Shown here: positions 10,424-21,347 of the stretch, piece by piece
Numbering within the stretch: position 1 is the first letter of the stretch
Layout of the letters: each line of letters begins with the position of its first letter
Source of the DNA: Siphonodentalium dalli
Lineage: Eukaryota > Mollusca > Scaphopoda > Gadilida > Siphonodentaliidae
DNA: 64,000 nt
Assembly (NCBI GenBank): GCA_032622095.1
Contig: CP136063.1
Span: 218,319,982-218,383,981 of the forward strand
Direction of reading: 5' to 3'
Program-made: the position numbers and the translations under genes
Notes under the pieces: model-generated
The model's input: only the letters and a program-made list of their open reading frames with translations
Databases searched by the model: none
What the model was told of the DNA's origin: nothing

Positions 10424-11236
10424 TTATTTCTTTTTCTTGGCTTTCTTTTTTTTTCTCGGTTGAAGTTCTGTTTGTTGTTGTTGTTGGAGTTCTGTTTGTT
10501 GTTCCTGTTGTTGTGGTTCTAGCCATTTGGCCTGGCACTCCGCTATCAATTTATGGGCTTCTGCCTGAGCCTCCAGCGCGCTCTTAACTACTTCTTCGAT
10601 GGAAAGAGTGGAGCTGGTGCTGGTGGTGCTGTTGTTGTTGTTGTTGGTGCTGGTGGAGCTGAGGGACACCGGGATGTGTTGGTAATCCGGTGTCCGAGGT
10701 GTATAGCTATCCAGTTCCACGTCGAAGCTGGCGGCAGAAACATCTGGGGTGTTATCCACGTCCCTTTCTCCGCAAGCTTCGATGACGACAGCAGGGACCT
10801 CCGGCAGATCCACGGAGTCCCTGCTAGCTGGTTCAATGTCATCAGTCTCCAGGCAGGTCGAGTCGTCTGGGCGTCTCTCAGACAACTTCGACCCGCCGGC
10901 TATGACTATAGATGGCTGAACCACACGGGGAGGGGTGACCGGTCGATCAACGGTCGCCCCCATCTTCTTCTTCCACTTCGCCCGTCTAGCAGCGTCCCTT
11001 CGGCGCCTAGAAGGAGTCTTTTTCTTCGTAGGCCCGGTCTTCATCTTCGGCATGGTGCAGCGGGTGGCTTTGGCGTTGACATCCAGGTCTTTAGATTTCT
11101 GGTTTCCAGCATCTTTGGTCCTGAACTCCAAGCAAAGTGTAAGGTAGCCCCCGCTAGACTGGAGAGACCAACTAGCGATGTTAACTACCGAACTACTTTG
11201 CACTGCAAGCAACGCGGCTTCGGGGATCAAGTCCAT
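10424..11236 (-). CDS. 270-codon low-complexity basic ORF, probably retroelement ORF1/gag-like
   Basis: This is one of the longest uninterrupted frames in the window. Reading from ATG at 11236: about 45 ordered residues with SSGGYLTLCLEFR; a strongly basic block (about 60-90, KKTPSRRRRDAARRAKWKKK); an acidic/Ser-Thr-Pro middle; an Asn/Ser/Thr run; a predicted helix (SIEEVVKSALEAQAEAHKL); a Gln-rich tract encoded by CAA/CAG; and a lysine-only tail. No zinc knuckle, signal peptide or enzyme motif is seen. A short ordered N-terminus plus nucleic-acid-binding basic and Gln-rich tracts is typical of first ORFs of retroelements. I believe similar uncharacterised ORFs occur in lophotrochozoan genomes, but cannot verify this. 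The 5' leader continues to the right and is split by the element at 11345-13148. Confidence 0.5.
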   Translation of the reverse strand: MDLIPEAALLAVQSSSVVNIASWSLQSSGGYLTLCLEFRTKDAGNQKSKDLDVNAKATRCTMPKMKTGPTKKKTPSRRRRDAARRAKWKKKMGATVDRPVTPPRVVQPSIVIAGGSKLSERRPDDSTCLETDDIEPASRDSVDLPEVPAVVIEACGERDVDNTPDVSAASFDVELDSYTPRTPDYQHIPVSLSSTSTNNNNNSTTSTSSTLSIEEVVKSALEAQAEAHKLIAECQAKWLEPQQQEQQTELQQQQQTELQPRKKKKAKKKK

Positions 11237-11344
11237 AATCCGTCCTAAGCCTAATCCAAAACCATCTCACTGGCGCTAAGCACGGGGGCAGCTGCAACCT
11301 AGATCGCGACCGCACAACTCACCCGTGGTCAGTGTCTGACAAGA

Positions 11345-11795
11345 GGTTACACTGGTGTAAATAAGGTTCCGAGTGACATCTAGCGGATGCGGGAGGAATA
11401 TATAGGAGAGAATAAAATAGACACTGGGCCCTGATTGGTCAATAGCCTTGTGTGCTTTTCACATAAAAAAATCATCACACCTCTTCCCTATGATTTCCCA
11501 TAGGTAAAATAACCATTGGCACAGGAATTAACCCTTTGTAGTGAAGTTTGAATTTTTTGGTGTGGTCTAAAATATGACTGTATTTTTTTATGCGGTTCTG
11601 ACACTAGTTACGAAAACATAAGATTTAAAGGCGAATTCCCTGCTAGACAGACATGATTTTTTTGTGTAAAAAGTTTCCCAAAATGTCAATTTTTCAGATT
11701 TAAAGAAAACTTTGGACCCAACATTTATATTGCCAACACTATACGCTAAAACGTTAGAACTGAGGCCTATGGAAAACATTTACACCAGTGTAACC
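11345..11795 (+). repeat. 451-bp terminal repeat, left copy
   Basis: Starts GGTTACACTGGTGTAAAT, ends ATTTACACCAGTGTAACC. Downstream flank TAAAGGGAAAAAATAGC. Diverged relatives lie at 5480-5894 and 13862-13922. Confidence 0.9.
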
Positions 11796-12697
11796 TAAAG
11801 GGAAAAAATAGCTTTTTATCATTTTTGATTCCTGGGAGTCACTTTAAAGCATTTTAATGCATTTCACAGAGCCTGGTCTTTCAGTCCAATGAATATCTCA
11901 TGCTCGATGTGGCTATTCTTGCTGCTGATGCCTTCTTTCACTTACATCAGCCAAAAAAATAGTAAGATTTTTCATAAAAAATGCCAATTTTTCAAGGTAT
12001 TTTCAAAAAAATTCAAGGTGGTAATAGTCACATGATAATGCAAATGACCCATAACATGGGCATGTCAACGACACATATATCAATTGTTATAAGAACCTAA
12101 TTTAACAAGTATTTTGGATTTTATAGCCAGTGATATACAGATATATATCATAAAAGTGTGTCATTTCCACTGGTGGGTATGGTCATTTGAAGGTTAATAG
12201 CACTAAATCTTGGACACATTTAAGAAAATGCTTCAGCAATTCAAAGAGAGCATATCTTTATTCAACTAATTCAATATACACCCACATCCAGTTATCTTGG
12301 ATCACCCTTGCAGACCTGAAAATGTCATATTTTATTCTTCAATGTGCTGATAAAGTCATGCGCTTGATGCTCAGCTGATCAGATCTGGACTCAATGACCT
12401 CACATCACCAGAAGTTCTCTCATGGAAAGAATATTGAACAGTCTTCCATAGCTGATCCAAGTTTGCAACACCAGACCCCTAAAACTGAGTGAAAATGGGG
12501 CCTGAACATGACTGGTGGTGGAAAATTGTGCTTTTTTGATGAATAATTTGTTAAAGGGGGTGGGGTTAAATTGTGTGTGATAAATAAAGAACCACAGACG
12601 TGATATTGTTTTTGAACACATTTTTTCCATGGATGGGCAATTCTGAAGAAATGTAGGGAGTTACAATTATTCCGCGAAAAAGCGGGCTATCGCTTTA

Positions 12698-13148
12698 GGT
12701 TACACTGGTGTAAATAAGGTTCCGAGTGACATCTAGCGGATGCGGGAGGAATATATAGGAGAGAATAAAATAGACACTGGGCCCTGATTGGTCAATAGCC
12801 TTGTGTGCTTTTCACATAAAAAAATCATCACACCTCTTCCCTATGATTTCCCATAGGTAAAATAACCATTGGCACAGGAATTAACCCTTTGTAGTGAAGT
12901 TTGAATTTTTTGGTGTGGTCTAAAATATGACTGTATTTTTTTATGCGGTTCTGACACTAGTTACGAAAACATAAGATTTAAAGGCGAATTCCCTGCTAGA
13001 CAGACATGATTTTTTTGTGTAAAAAGTTTCCCAAAATGTCAATTTTTCAGATTTAAAGAAAACTTTGGACCCAACATTTATATTGCCAACACTATACGCT
13101 AAAACGTTAGCACTGAGGCCTATGGAAAACATTTACACCAGTGTAACC
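12698..13148 (+). repeat. 451-bp terminal repeat, right copy
   Basis: Essentially identical to the left copy. Upstream flank GCTATCGCTTTA, downstream flank AAGAGGAACAGC. A minor variant near the right end (C at GTTAGC) is shared with the older copies at 5480 and 13862, suggesting the left copy carries the derived base. Confidence 0.9.
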
Positions 13149-13683
13149 AAGAGGAACAGCAGACAGACAAAGCAATAATGAACTGTCCCGCTCGACTCCT
13201 GGTGGCGGGCAGTGCCTGTTATAGAAGTGATCGCGTCTTCCCCCCGTTTGAATGGGTTCCCAGGGCGCGGGCGTAAGTGAAATCATCTTCATGTTCTTGT
13301 TGTAGTTTATTGGTTGAAAAAAATATGTATCATGGTATACAATGGTATATGTGGATGTATATATATATATATACAGTGAATATATTTTTTGGTTTTTGTG
13401 ATTTTTTTGGGTTGTTTTTAATATATTTTGTAAACATAACCGCAATCGTGTTTCCTGAACAATTTAAATGAAAGGCACGGGAGCCGCTGAAAACACATCC
13501 TTTTTTAGCCAATCACAACGATTATTTACGCAAACAAATTACCAGAGTACTCCGTGCAAAGAAATCGAGTACGCCCAATAAGAATTACACCACGAAATGT
13601 TTTCTCATCTGAGACCGAAAAAGCGCAGTATTTCGTTGACTATTCAGTCGAATTATGACTAGAAACTTTCAGTCGTATTACAA
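13149..13683. other. Retroelement leader remnant, (TA)n and unassigned sequence
   Basis: About 13149-13290 appears to continue the 5' leader of the minus-strand ORF at 11236. A (TA)n microsatellite lies at about 13360-13373. The rest is unassigned. Confidence 0.4.
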
Positions 13684-13830
13684 AAGAAATACATACACGG
13701 TGTATCGGTGTGTATGGTCAAGTTGTACCACAAAAAACTGATTGTAGGACTCCGCTACGCGTCGTCCTACAATCAGTTTTTTGTGGTACAACTTGACCAT
13801 ACACACCGATACACCGTGTATTTATTTCTT
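13684..13830. mobile_element. Palindromic MITE, 67-bp arms
   Basis: Arms 13684-13750 and 13764-13830 are reverse complements apart from one or two mismatches near the outer end, around a 13-bp loop (TCCGCTACGCGTC). The outer part reads CACGGTGTATCGGTGTGTAT. No TSD could be assigned. Confidence 0.85.
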
Positions 13831-13861
13831 AAGTAAATTCGAACTTCAAAATTATATTACA

Positions 13862-14043
13862 AACAGTATACGCTAAAACGTTAGCACTGAGGCCTATGGA
13901 AAACATTTACACCAGTGTAACCTATAGGATGACCGGCATGCATTCGGAAACCTCGTAATTCTCCGTACCGTATACTGTCTCGGCCATACATGATTGTTTC
14001 GAGCTATATCGCGTAATTGTAGTTGCGTCAATGACAGCAAGGA
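13862..14043 (+). repeat. Fragment of the 451-bp repeat plus dispersed repeat tail
   Basis: 13862-13922 matches the last 61 bp of the 451-bp family, ending GTGTAACC. 13923-14043 matches 5895-6020. The junction is the same as at 5894/5895, so the two copies descend from one composite arrangement. Confidence 0.8.
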
Positions 14044-15317
14044 GCGCCGTTTGAAGTAAGTTGTATTCTGTCGATTCGTGGGCTCGAAAACACTCACACT
14101 CGAATTAAGCATTATATAAGTTTTGTTTTGCAACACTGATATACATGTAGTGTGATCACTAAAATATCTATATGAAATTACCCCATGACCTAAATTGACT
14201 TTTACAGTCAAATATATAGCACAACTGTGTTGCGTGTTGACAACAATCTTACGATGCCGATTTCGAGGCAGACCATATAAAATAACAGGCAACGTGAATA
14301 TGTGCCATACATCAAATGCATTCATATCGGTTGGTTGGTTCATGTTATCCGATATTTGGTTATCAAAGAAAATTAATTATGCATAATTATTATATCGGAT
14401 AAGTCGTCAAAAACAATACAAGTAGTCGGACTAGTTTACGCGGAACGTCAGCAAAGGAGTGGTGACACATTTCTTCCAGATCCGGATATAAACATCCGCT
14501 AAATGAATTCTAATTATGCCAGAGAGCTTTGCCTATAGGGGGTCAAAGGTCGATGAGTCCAGATCGAAGCTTTGCCTAAGAAGTCAAAGGTCGAGGAGTC
14601 CAGAGTGGACCAGTGTGATCACAGACGTCGCGATAATCCAAACTCCATGCACGATTTATCTCTCTTGATGATTCGATACAGATGTATGACTGGAATCAGG
14701 GAGCTAAGTGTGTTCCAGAGTCGGGGAGCGAGTGCACCCTTGAATTCTGGAGGTGAAGGTAACCGAAGAATGGCCTGTTGATGCATATGACACGTTATTA
14801 AAGGATGAACTCTTGTTTATTTAATTTGTACATCATATCTAAATAATTTAAACTGGTGAAAAAATGGGGAAATGGATTTTTTTGTGAGTGGGAAATTTAT
14901 TTAACAAGCTGCTGTAGTTCTGGGGTTTTCCAGGTAAAATTTGGCTGCGGGATAGTCCTGTCGTACAGTTGGGGATTTTTTTTAAAAAGTAAACACACAG
15001 CTTATGATTTATCTTGCATTTTCGTGATCAGCTGGTGTCAATCTAGCTGGGCAAACACTGCTGGAGTGGCCTGCAGGCTTAAATTCAGTGATTTGGCTGA
15101 AAAGCTAACTTTGTCGTCTATGGGAAACCATTTATTCAAGTGATTCCGACTGCGCCACCTGGTAGAGATAGGCTCCATGCAGGATATATCTTCCTTGATA
15201 ACTCGAAAGTATGACTGCACGCTCTGGTAGATATCGGCGATAATCAACAAAATCCTTCATACGTGTAGATAATACACCACCACTGGTCAAGTGGTCCTTC
15301 TAATGTGATATGATGCT
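14044..15317. other. Unassigned sequence with short direct repeats
   Basis: AGCTTTGCCTA...GTCAAAGGTCGA recurs at about 14525 and 14570, and a 50-bp motif containing ACTCCATGCACGATTTATCT recurs in diverged form at about 15172. The minus strand near 14750-14640 has a stretch (GALAPRLWNTL) that could be a decayed LINE C-terminus, but this is weak. Confidence 0.35.
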
Positions 15318-15740
15318 GTTAAAGGTACTCAATCCGACCAGACGCTCCTAAATTACTATTTCTTTGGCTTCGGGGGTAAAATATGTTTGATTCGAGTCGA
15401 GGAACCTACCCATCAACGCTCCGAGTGATCAGGTATCAATTTTTGAAGTTTATTATTTCTATTGTTTGTGGCCCAAAAACACGCCGTCAAAAAGTTGGTC
15501 TCGGTCAAAATTGCGGATGAAGATGGATATCCATCTTCATCCGCAATTTGTCCGTTTTGACCTCGTGTTTCTGTGCCAATTATTAGTACACATCTCGAGA
15601 AATAACAAACTTCAAAAATCAATATCTGATCACTCTGAGCTTTGAAGGTTGGGTTCCTCGACTCGAATAAAATATGGTTTACCCCTGAAGCTAAAGAAAT
15701 AGTAATTTAGGAGCGTCTGATCGGATTGAGTACCTTTAAC
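15318..15740. mobile_element. Palindromic MITE with TTAA target sites
   Basis: Both halves pair over about 200 bp with scattered mismatches and indels, centred on GATGGATATCCATC near 15526. The ends read TTAA-AGGTACTCAATCCGA and its complement GAGTACCT-TTAA. TTAA duplication with AGG-type ends fits a piggyBac- or Kolobok-like non-autonomous element. Shared blocks include TTACTATTTCTTTGGCTTC and GAGTCGAGGAACC. Confidence 0.8.
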
Positions 15741-16352
15741 AAATAGTACTGTTATATTTTTTGGTATTTAAATTCTTTGTTGACACTATATACATGGACA
15801 TATGCAGACATTAAAATACAGCACAATGACAATAACAACAATAATGTCCTGATAGTCTGAACATATCCAGGAAAAGCCATTATGGGTATCAAACATTAAA
15901 GCACATATATATCGCGAAATACGTTTTAATACTGGTGTTGAAAATCGACTATACTCAAGATGGTTCTAACGTAGTTTTAGAAACACAAGCGCAGGCATTA
16001 TTATATTTTTCAAAAATATACACGCTGGTTTTATCTCAAATCACTGAGATGAGCCAAACACCGCGAAGATGACAACTTTAGAAAAGATAACGGTACTTTT
16101 TCGTAACGGCTTCAGTTTGCCATACCCCCACCATTGCAATTCAGCAGGACCACCAGCATCATAACATATTAGCAGGACCACTTGACCAGGGGTGTATACG
16201 TCAAAAACAATGACAAAATCTCACAATTGAGAAGGCTCTTTATAAGCTAACGCTTTTGTATGAGGAGCGCTTTAACGCTATTTACAAGAGGCGATCATTG
16301 ATTTTTTTGCTACAAGACTGATAACATTTCAAAACATTTCCTATTTTGAAAG
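15741..16352. other. Unassigned sequence
   Basis: No gene or repeat structure recognised. Confidence 0.4.
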
Positions 16353-16500
16353 TTGATACCTGGTCATCACACCATCGTATTACTGGGCTCAAGGGTCCGA
16401 TACCTGGTCAGCACACCCTCGTATTACTGCATGGCCCATGTCGATACATGCATGGTCATCACATCCTTATATTACTGGGCTCATGGGTCCGACCTAATTA
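16353..16500 (+). repeat. Tandem repeat, three units of about 46 bp
   Basis: Units based on GATACCTGGTCATCACACC, a TATTACTGGGCTC core and a GGGTCC end repeat three times. A related single motif (ATCTGGCCACTAAAACCC, then GGCTCAAAGATCC) occurs at about 48155-48200. Confidence 0.75.
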
Positions 16501-16542
16501 TGTTCTGGTATAGAAGACGCATTCTGATTGTGGTTATAAACT

Positions 16543-17046
16543 AGATCATGCCATGAATCTATACTCTGGCCAACGCCCGTAGATAATATTCCACCAGTAC
16601 AAAACCTGAGAACTTTTGAAGTTTTGACAGGGAACCTTATAATATCGAAAAAATAACACGGGGTATATATTTCTTAGTTGGCAACTTTTCCTTAATAATG
16701 TACTTCACTGTATAGGTGAATGTCCCAACTCAAAATTGCATGCTTTTCTCTGACTTGTGAGCCGATATCGCAATAAACATCAAATTAATTACCCAGGAAA
16801 AATGCCATAACTGCGAAGCAAAATCGCTCACAAATTCACTTAAATCGTGAAATTTCGAGTTGGGATCTTCACCTACAGTGAATTACATTATTAAGAAACA
16901 GATAATAACTAAGAAATATATTCCCCGCGCTATTTTTTCGACTTTATAAGGTTCCCTGTCAACACTTCAAAACGTTCAAAGGTTTTGTATTGGTGGAATA
17001 TGATCTCCACGGGCGTTAGCCAGAGTAGAGATTCATGGCATGATCT
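16543..17046. mobile_element. Palindromic MITE with TA target sites
   Basis: The two halves are imperfect reverse complements over about 230 bp each. Ends are TA-GATCATGCCATGAATC and its complement, with TA on both sides, as expected of Tc1/mariner-like MITEs. A diverged half copy is at about 55040-55200, inside the element at 54261-56097. Confidence 0.8.
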
Positions 17047-17089
17047 AATTTTATATATGGTGTGAAATCGGACAAGGAATCATTATTAA

Positions 17090-17180
17090 ATTTCGCGAGA
17101 TAATACTCGAGAAACTTAAATATCGCGAGATAATACTCGTGAAACTTAAATATCGCGAGATAATGCCCAAGAAACTTGAA
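17090..17180 (+). repeat. Minisatellite, three units of about 30 bp
   Basis: TCGCGAGATAATACTCG plus GAAACTTAAATA repeated three times with small changes. Confidence 0.8.
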
Positions 17181-18757
17181 GGTCATTTTCGTAGATTTAT
17201 CTCTGCTTTATTTTATACATTATTGATCCTTGTATTTAGCGAAATATGTGACATTCATTAAACCATAATAATGTCCCTGCGTGTGAACAATGGCGTGCCC
17301 GACGACTTGCTTGTTATGATTTACTTATAAGAAGGTAAAGGTGGCTGTCATCAATTGAGTCCACTGGAGTGACTGTGACATCTTTTGTGTCTTATTGGCG
17401 TCAAACTTAAATAGAAAATCCGCAACCATTGTGCATGCTCACTCTTCAGAATAAAACTGGTTGTACTGGGTCCTTCAAAAGGAATCAACATCTATAATGA
17501 TCCGACCAAAGCCGCGGGGTGGGGGGGGGGGGGTATACCACCGGCGCCTTCGGCACACGCCCCTATTTTCGCCAAAGCAAGTAATTTTTTGGACGTGTCC
17601 GGGTGCCATTTGTCTCTGACCCTCAGAGTTTATGCACATAATGTTGCTAACATACATGCATATATACACAAGTTTACATGTTTTACATTAATCTGACTCA
17701 AACGTACACGCATTTTAACTGTGGTTGGATATATATCTATGCAATGGCGGATCCAACATCCCGCGACGTGGTCGCACCCCGTCTATTTTCGCCACAGAGA
17801 GCAAAATATTTCTGTCGACATTTTGTTTCTGGGCGTCGGAAAATATTTGGCCCGGTGCCAAGTTTTGGGCGCCCGAAGGTTTTTCTATAAACATAGATAT
17901 AGCAATTCTAACTCTGGGGTCAACAAGAGTCTATTCCATCTATATAATTATAGCAATAGAAATGAGATGACTACACTTTGGGTTAATATGCCTATACAAT
18001 GTAGTCCGAGCATTCGATAGTACGGAGGTTTGCCCGTCAGACCAGTGAACGCTTGGACTAACGCACTGGCGGCAGTATCATCATAAAGAAATGATATATA
18101 GGCCTACGCCATACTACTATATGACATACTATTAGTATCTTTTCAGTACAGGAATAAAGTGCTGGTTCGTTTCAAATTGTATGCGTGGATATTTAGAATT
18201 TACTATAACTTCGATCTCATGTTGTGTCACCCTCGGAACAAACGTGGCATTATAAGACAGCAAGGTTACGACAAATAAACTGCCATTGTTTAAATGAGAA
18301 ATGAGTAGTGCTTCAAGACACATGTTTTCCAGGTGTCGTTATTGTCATTACTCAGTTGATTGGTTGAACATATTTATTGTGGCTCAAATATTTACAACAC
18401 AAAACGAGTACATCCGATAATGTTCGGAGCACAAGTACCCGTTATTTCGTTGTATGGCGCGGGCGATAGTGAAAACATAAGGGCTTACACATGAAAAGTC
18501 GTGACTTGGGTTATTTGTGTCATTATCCGCACATAACCTGATTAGAATCGTCTCTTTATGATTCGATAATGTGACTAAAATGCTCTCATTTTCAGCATAT
18601 TAACGACTCAAAATGAGGGATTATAAGCAGATTATCTAGCTAAAACAAGTTCTATTATGAGCAGATTTTCGGGTTTTCGGGTGTTCGGGAGAACAGGCTG
18701 AGCATGCATGATGGATATTATGAGTAAAAATAAGAACTACAACACAAGCAATGGAGG
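17181..18757. other. Unassigned sequence with a G13 tract
   Basis: A run of G at about 17521-17533 and a motif AATGGCGGATCCAAC near 17742, reminiscent of transposon ends but without a partner. No gene seen. Confidence 0.4.
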
Positions 18758-19173
18758 AAAGTCTGAGTTTAGTGTGCCTGTCATTTGCAGAATGAGGTCC
18801 ACAGAGGGTGAATTTAGTTAGCCCGCATAGCGGGCCAGCATAACTAAATTCACCCTCTGGCGACATCTTTCAGCTTAGACCTCATCTTCTCTGGAAAGTT
18901 TAGAGACGTCTTCACATAGATTCTATTTCTTTTTTAGTTTAGTTTCTCTATATCCCCAAATTTACAGACAACGCATTGCATAATCGAGGTTCTCAATGGG
19001 TGTACGTCACAATATTCACCATTTGGGAACTTCAATCTGAGTCTATATGTCTCCCATAGCAGATGAGGTCATGCAGAATGAGGTCCCCAGAGGGTTAATT
19101 TGGTGATGCTAGCCAGCATTCACCCTCTGGGGACCTCATTCTACAGATGACAGGTACACTAAACTCAGACTTT
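18758..19173. mobile_element. MITE with about 45-bp TIRs and two internal palindromes
   Basis: Ends AAAGTCTGAGTTTAGTGT...GTCAT and complement ...ATGAC...ACACTAAACTCAGACTTT form the terminal inverted repeat, which continues into AGAATGAGGTCC. Inside are two related palindromes: about 18789-18865 (GAGGTCCACAGAGGGTGAAT) and about 19079-19143 (GAGGTCCCCAGAGGG...CCCTCTGGGGACCTC). The second palindrome abuts the right TIR. Confidence 0.75.
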
Positions 19174-19398
19174 TGGATATAGATACATTGTTTAGTCAGC
19201 CCAAGAAACATTTATAGAAGCCAGGATTTTGCGACTTTTCACTCTGATTTAAAAATATTTATCCAATGCACCGGTCCAAACCATGGTCGACCGGGTGGCC
19301 TCGGGGGGCCCATTCCATAGGTATATACATGTTCGGGGACCCCAAAATCCTGCCGCCCTGATCAATCACTATCATTTGCAATGACGTTCCGAAACATA
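19174..19398. other. Unassigned sequence
   Basis: Nothing recognised. Confidence 0.35.
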
Positions 19399-19760
19399 GT
19401 TCCGTGGTCCAGTGGTTAGCGTGTCGGACTTGTATTCGCTGCAAACACTACGACATGGGTTCGCAGCGCGTCGCTTGTCGATTGTGAGTCTAAACACAGC
19501 CGTGGTTTGGTCGCTTTGAGCGACGTGCAATTGTCGGATTGCTCGCCGTTTCAAATCCCGCGCCAAGTGGTGACCATTGAGTAAGGTCGCTTGCACTGTG
19601 TCGACTTCGCACCACCCATGTGTTAAGAGCCAGACGCACGTTTTGTCAAAATTTCCTGGTATTTCAAAATTGATTTTCTCAAAATCTATTAGGAATATCT
19701 GTGTTAAATTTGGTATAAGCGATAATTGGGACACAATATTCAAGAACCATCGACCAATTG
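19399..19760 (+). mobile_element. tRNA-derived SINE (head at 19399-19470)
   Basis: TGGTCCAGTGGTTAGC (19405-19420) matches the tRNA A-box / D-arm consensus, and GGGTTCGCAGC (from 19457) the B-box / T-arm, spaced as in a tRNA. The acceptor stem does not close and the B-box has a substitution, so this is not a functional tRNA gene. The following 290 bp (with GTTTCAAATCCCGCGCC near 19547) is taken as the SINE body. The 3' end was not determined. Confidence 0.6.
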
Positions 19761-20304
19761 GATAATATTATAACCTTATTTACTTTAATTTTATGGCATG
19801 AAAAATATCTAAAATGTTACTGTTTTCAAGAACTTCTGTAAAATATATTTTTTTCAAACGTGCAGTTCATATATCCATGATATCATATCCCCAGATCATG
19901 AGAGGAGACTTAATTATTCTGTATTTGTGAAATTTAATGATCATTTTCATTAAGTAAGGCAACTACCCATAATTCATTGTCTATATTTGAGGATTTTCAT
20001 GCCATGCCTTTTGATCAATGAGAAATTGGGCTGAGACGAGTTATGGGTAATAGGTTCATAACCAAGTTAAAGCTGACCACCATATCCCTTAAAGATGTTG
20101 CCTAATTAATGTTGATTGCTCCTTGCTTGAGTGGACCACACTGCATATCAACATTTGTTTTCATTGGGCTGGAATATTTGTTACTGATTTATTCTTAATT
20201 ATAATATATTGGGTATGATGTTATATTATGCAATTAAAAATAAAACCCAACATTTATTTGTTGTACAGTTCCGGACCTATAATGTTGAATAACACATACT
20301 AGCA
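19761..20304. other. Unassigned AT-rich sequence
   Basis: No gene or repeat structure recognised. Confidence 0.4.
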
Positions 20305-20887
20305 TATACTATTAATATGACATTAGCACAAAGAACACAAACAAACAAACGTTTTCACCCTTGCACATGCACCCCACCCGAAAATGATCCATGTGCCGGC
20401 CTGTCCGAATGATAATTGGGATATTTTCAAGCAGAAGCGGTCAAAATGTGAAGTATATCATCCGCATCTTTGACATCCCAGCTCTGGTTTGGCGACATCT
20501 CATCGCAGGTTCAATCTGCGGCTTTGATACCCGCAATTATGGTGGGTATCCACACACTTGGACGCAGATAGTATTTTTGCGAACCGCTCTGCAGGCTAGA
20601 CAATTTTATGGTTTATTAAACATATATTTTTCTATTGATACCTAACGTCAAAAAGTGTCTACTATTTATGATAAAATCGGAAATGAGTCGGAATTTCTAT
20701 TAAATTTATCGGGGTGAGAGCAAGCTATGATCGCAATCCCATTGAGGGAACATTCTGCGAAATTATGTTTTGAATTGTCGATATCACCATTTAACCAGGA
20801 GATATATAGCTTCATCTGAGGGAAGATATGTTCATTTATCTAAACTGCGTGGTCTGGTTTGGTGATACCATCGGGTTTGGCAATACC
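20305..20887 (+). repeat. Dispersed repeat R, uninterrupted copy
   Basis: About 580 bp from CTATTAATATGACATTAG to CCACGTACACGGG. A second copy at 41871-44625 is split by two insertions. This copy provides the empty target site (20664/20665, GTGTCTACTA^TTTATGAT) for the Helitron at 42815-44385. No coding capacity is recognised. Confidence 0.85.
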
Positions 20888-20928
20888 ACGTACACGGGGG
20901 TGATGCCAAGTAACAATATTTTTCTGCA

Positions 20929-21336
20929 GTGTTTGATTCCTTTCGTGGTAGTGTCGCTGGAGCGAATAGAGGCGCGTGTTTCGTCTGCGGGTCCTTCCAA
21001 CATTACAGGAAATTCTGTCCCTTTGTTAACGGTAACCTTCAACAGCCGTCCACAACCTCGACAATACCGAGGATTCCAAACCTGGAACATAATGCAGCCC
21101 AGATTGATGAAAACGGACGGCAAGTTCTGTATTGTCGGCGAGATGTGCATGAAGCTTTTGTATTAAACTCAATCGAGAATTCACGGCATATACCCAAGCA
21201 ATGCGCAAGAGATTGTGTATTGTGCCATTGTGTATGTAGCCACGTCTTACCATTATTATTATTGTCTGGGTATTATTATTTGCTGACCTCGGGCGTTAGA
21301 TTGGCAATGCAGTTAACGGTTGTATTGCCGAGTTGA
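20929..21336 (+). pseudogene. Gag-like zinc-knuckle fragment
   Basis: Open frame containing a textbook CCHC knuckle, CFVCGSFQHYRKFC (C-x2-C-x4-H-x4-C, about 20977-21018), followed by a Pro/Ser/Thr-rich stretch. Such knuckles occur in the nucleocapsid part of LTR- and DIRS-type gag and in some LINE ORF1 proteins. No polymerase follows: the next sequence at 21348 is an unrelated element. It is a fragment without an obvious start of its own. Confidence 0.55.
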
Positions 21337-21347
21337 TGTTGCTGTTG

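Larger units (their letters stand above)
11345..13148 (+). mobile_element. Young element with 451-bp terminal direct repeats
   Basis: Two copies of a 451-bp sequence (11345-11795 and 12698-13148) lie in the same orientation around 902 bp of unique sequence. By eye they differ at one base (A versus C at GTTAGxACTGAGG). Each repeat is bounded by an 18-bp inverted pair, GGTTACACTGGTGTAAAT / ATTTACACCAGTGTAACC. The outer flanks share AAGAG (11341-11345 and 13149-13153), consistent with a target duplication of the whole unit. The interior begins TAAAGGG and ends CGCTTTA and encodes nothing obvious. No primer-binding site or polypurine tract is seen, so it is not a clear LTR/TRIM element. Two MITE copies bracketing a segment is the alternative. 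Confidence 0.8.

Noticed and set aside
10553-11248. 231-codon plus-strand frame
   Set aside because: Exact shadow of the minus-strand 270-codon ORF, whose composition (basic block, Q-run, K-tail) is the more protein-like.
11345-13148. Classical LTR/TRIM retrotransposon
   Set aside because: The repeats do not start TG and end CA, and no primer-binding site or polypurine tract lies at the inner borders.
19399-19470. Functional tRNA gene
   Set aside because: A- and B-boxes fit, but the acceptor and anticodon stems do not pair well and the B-box is altered, so a SINE head is more likely.
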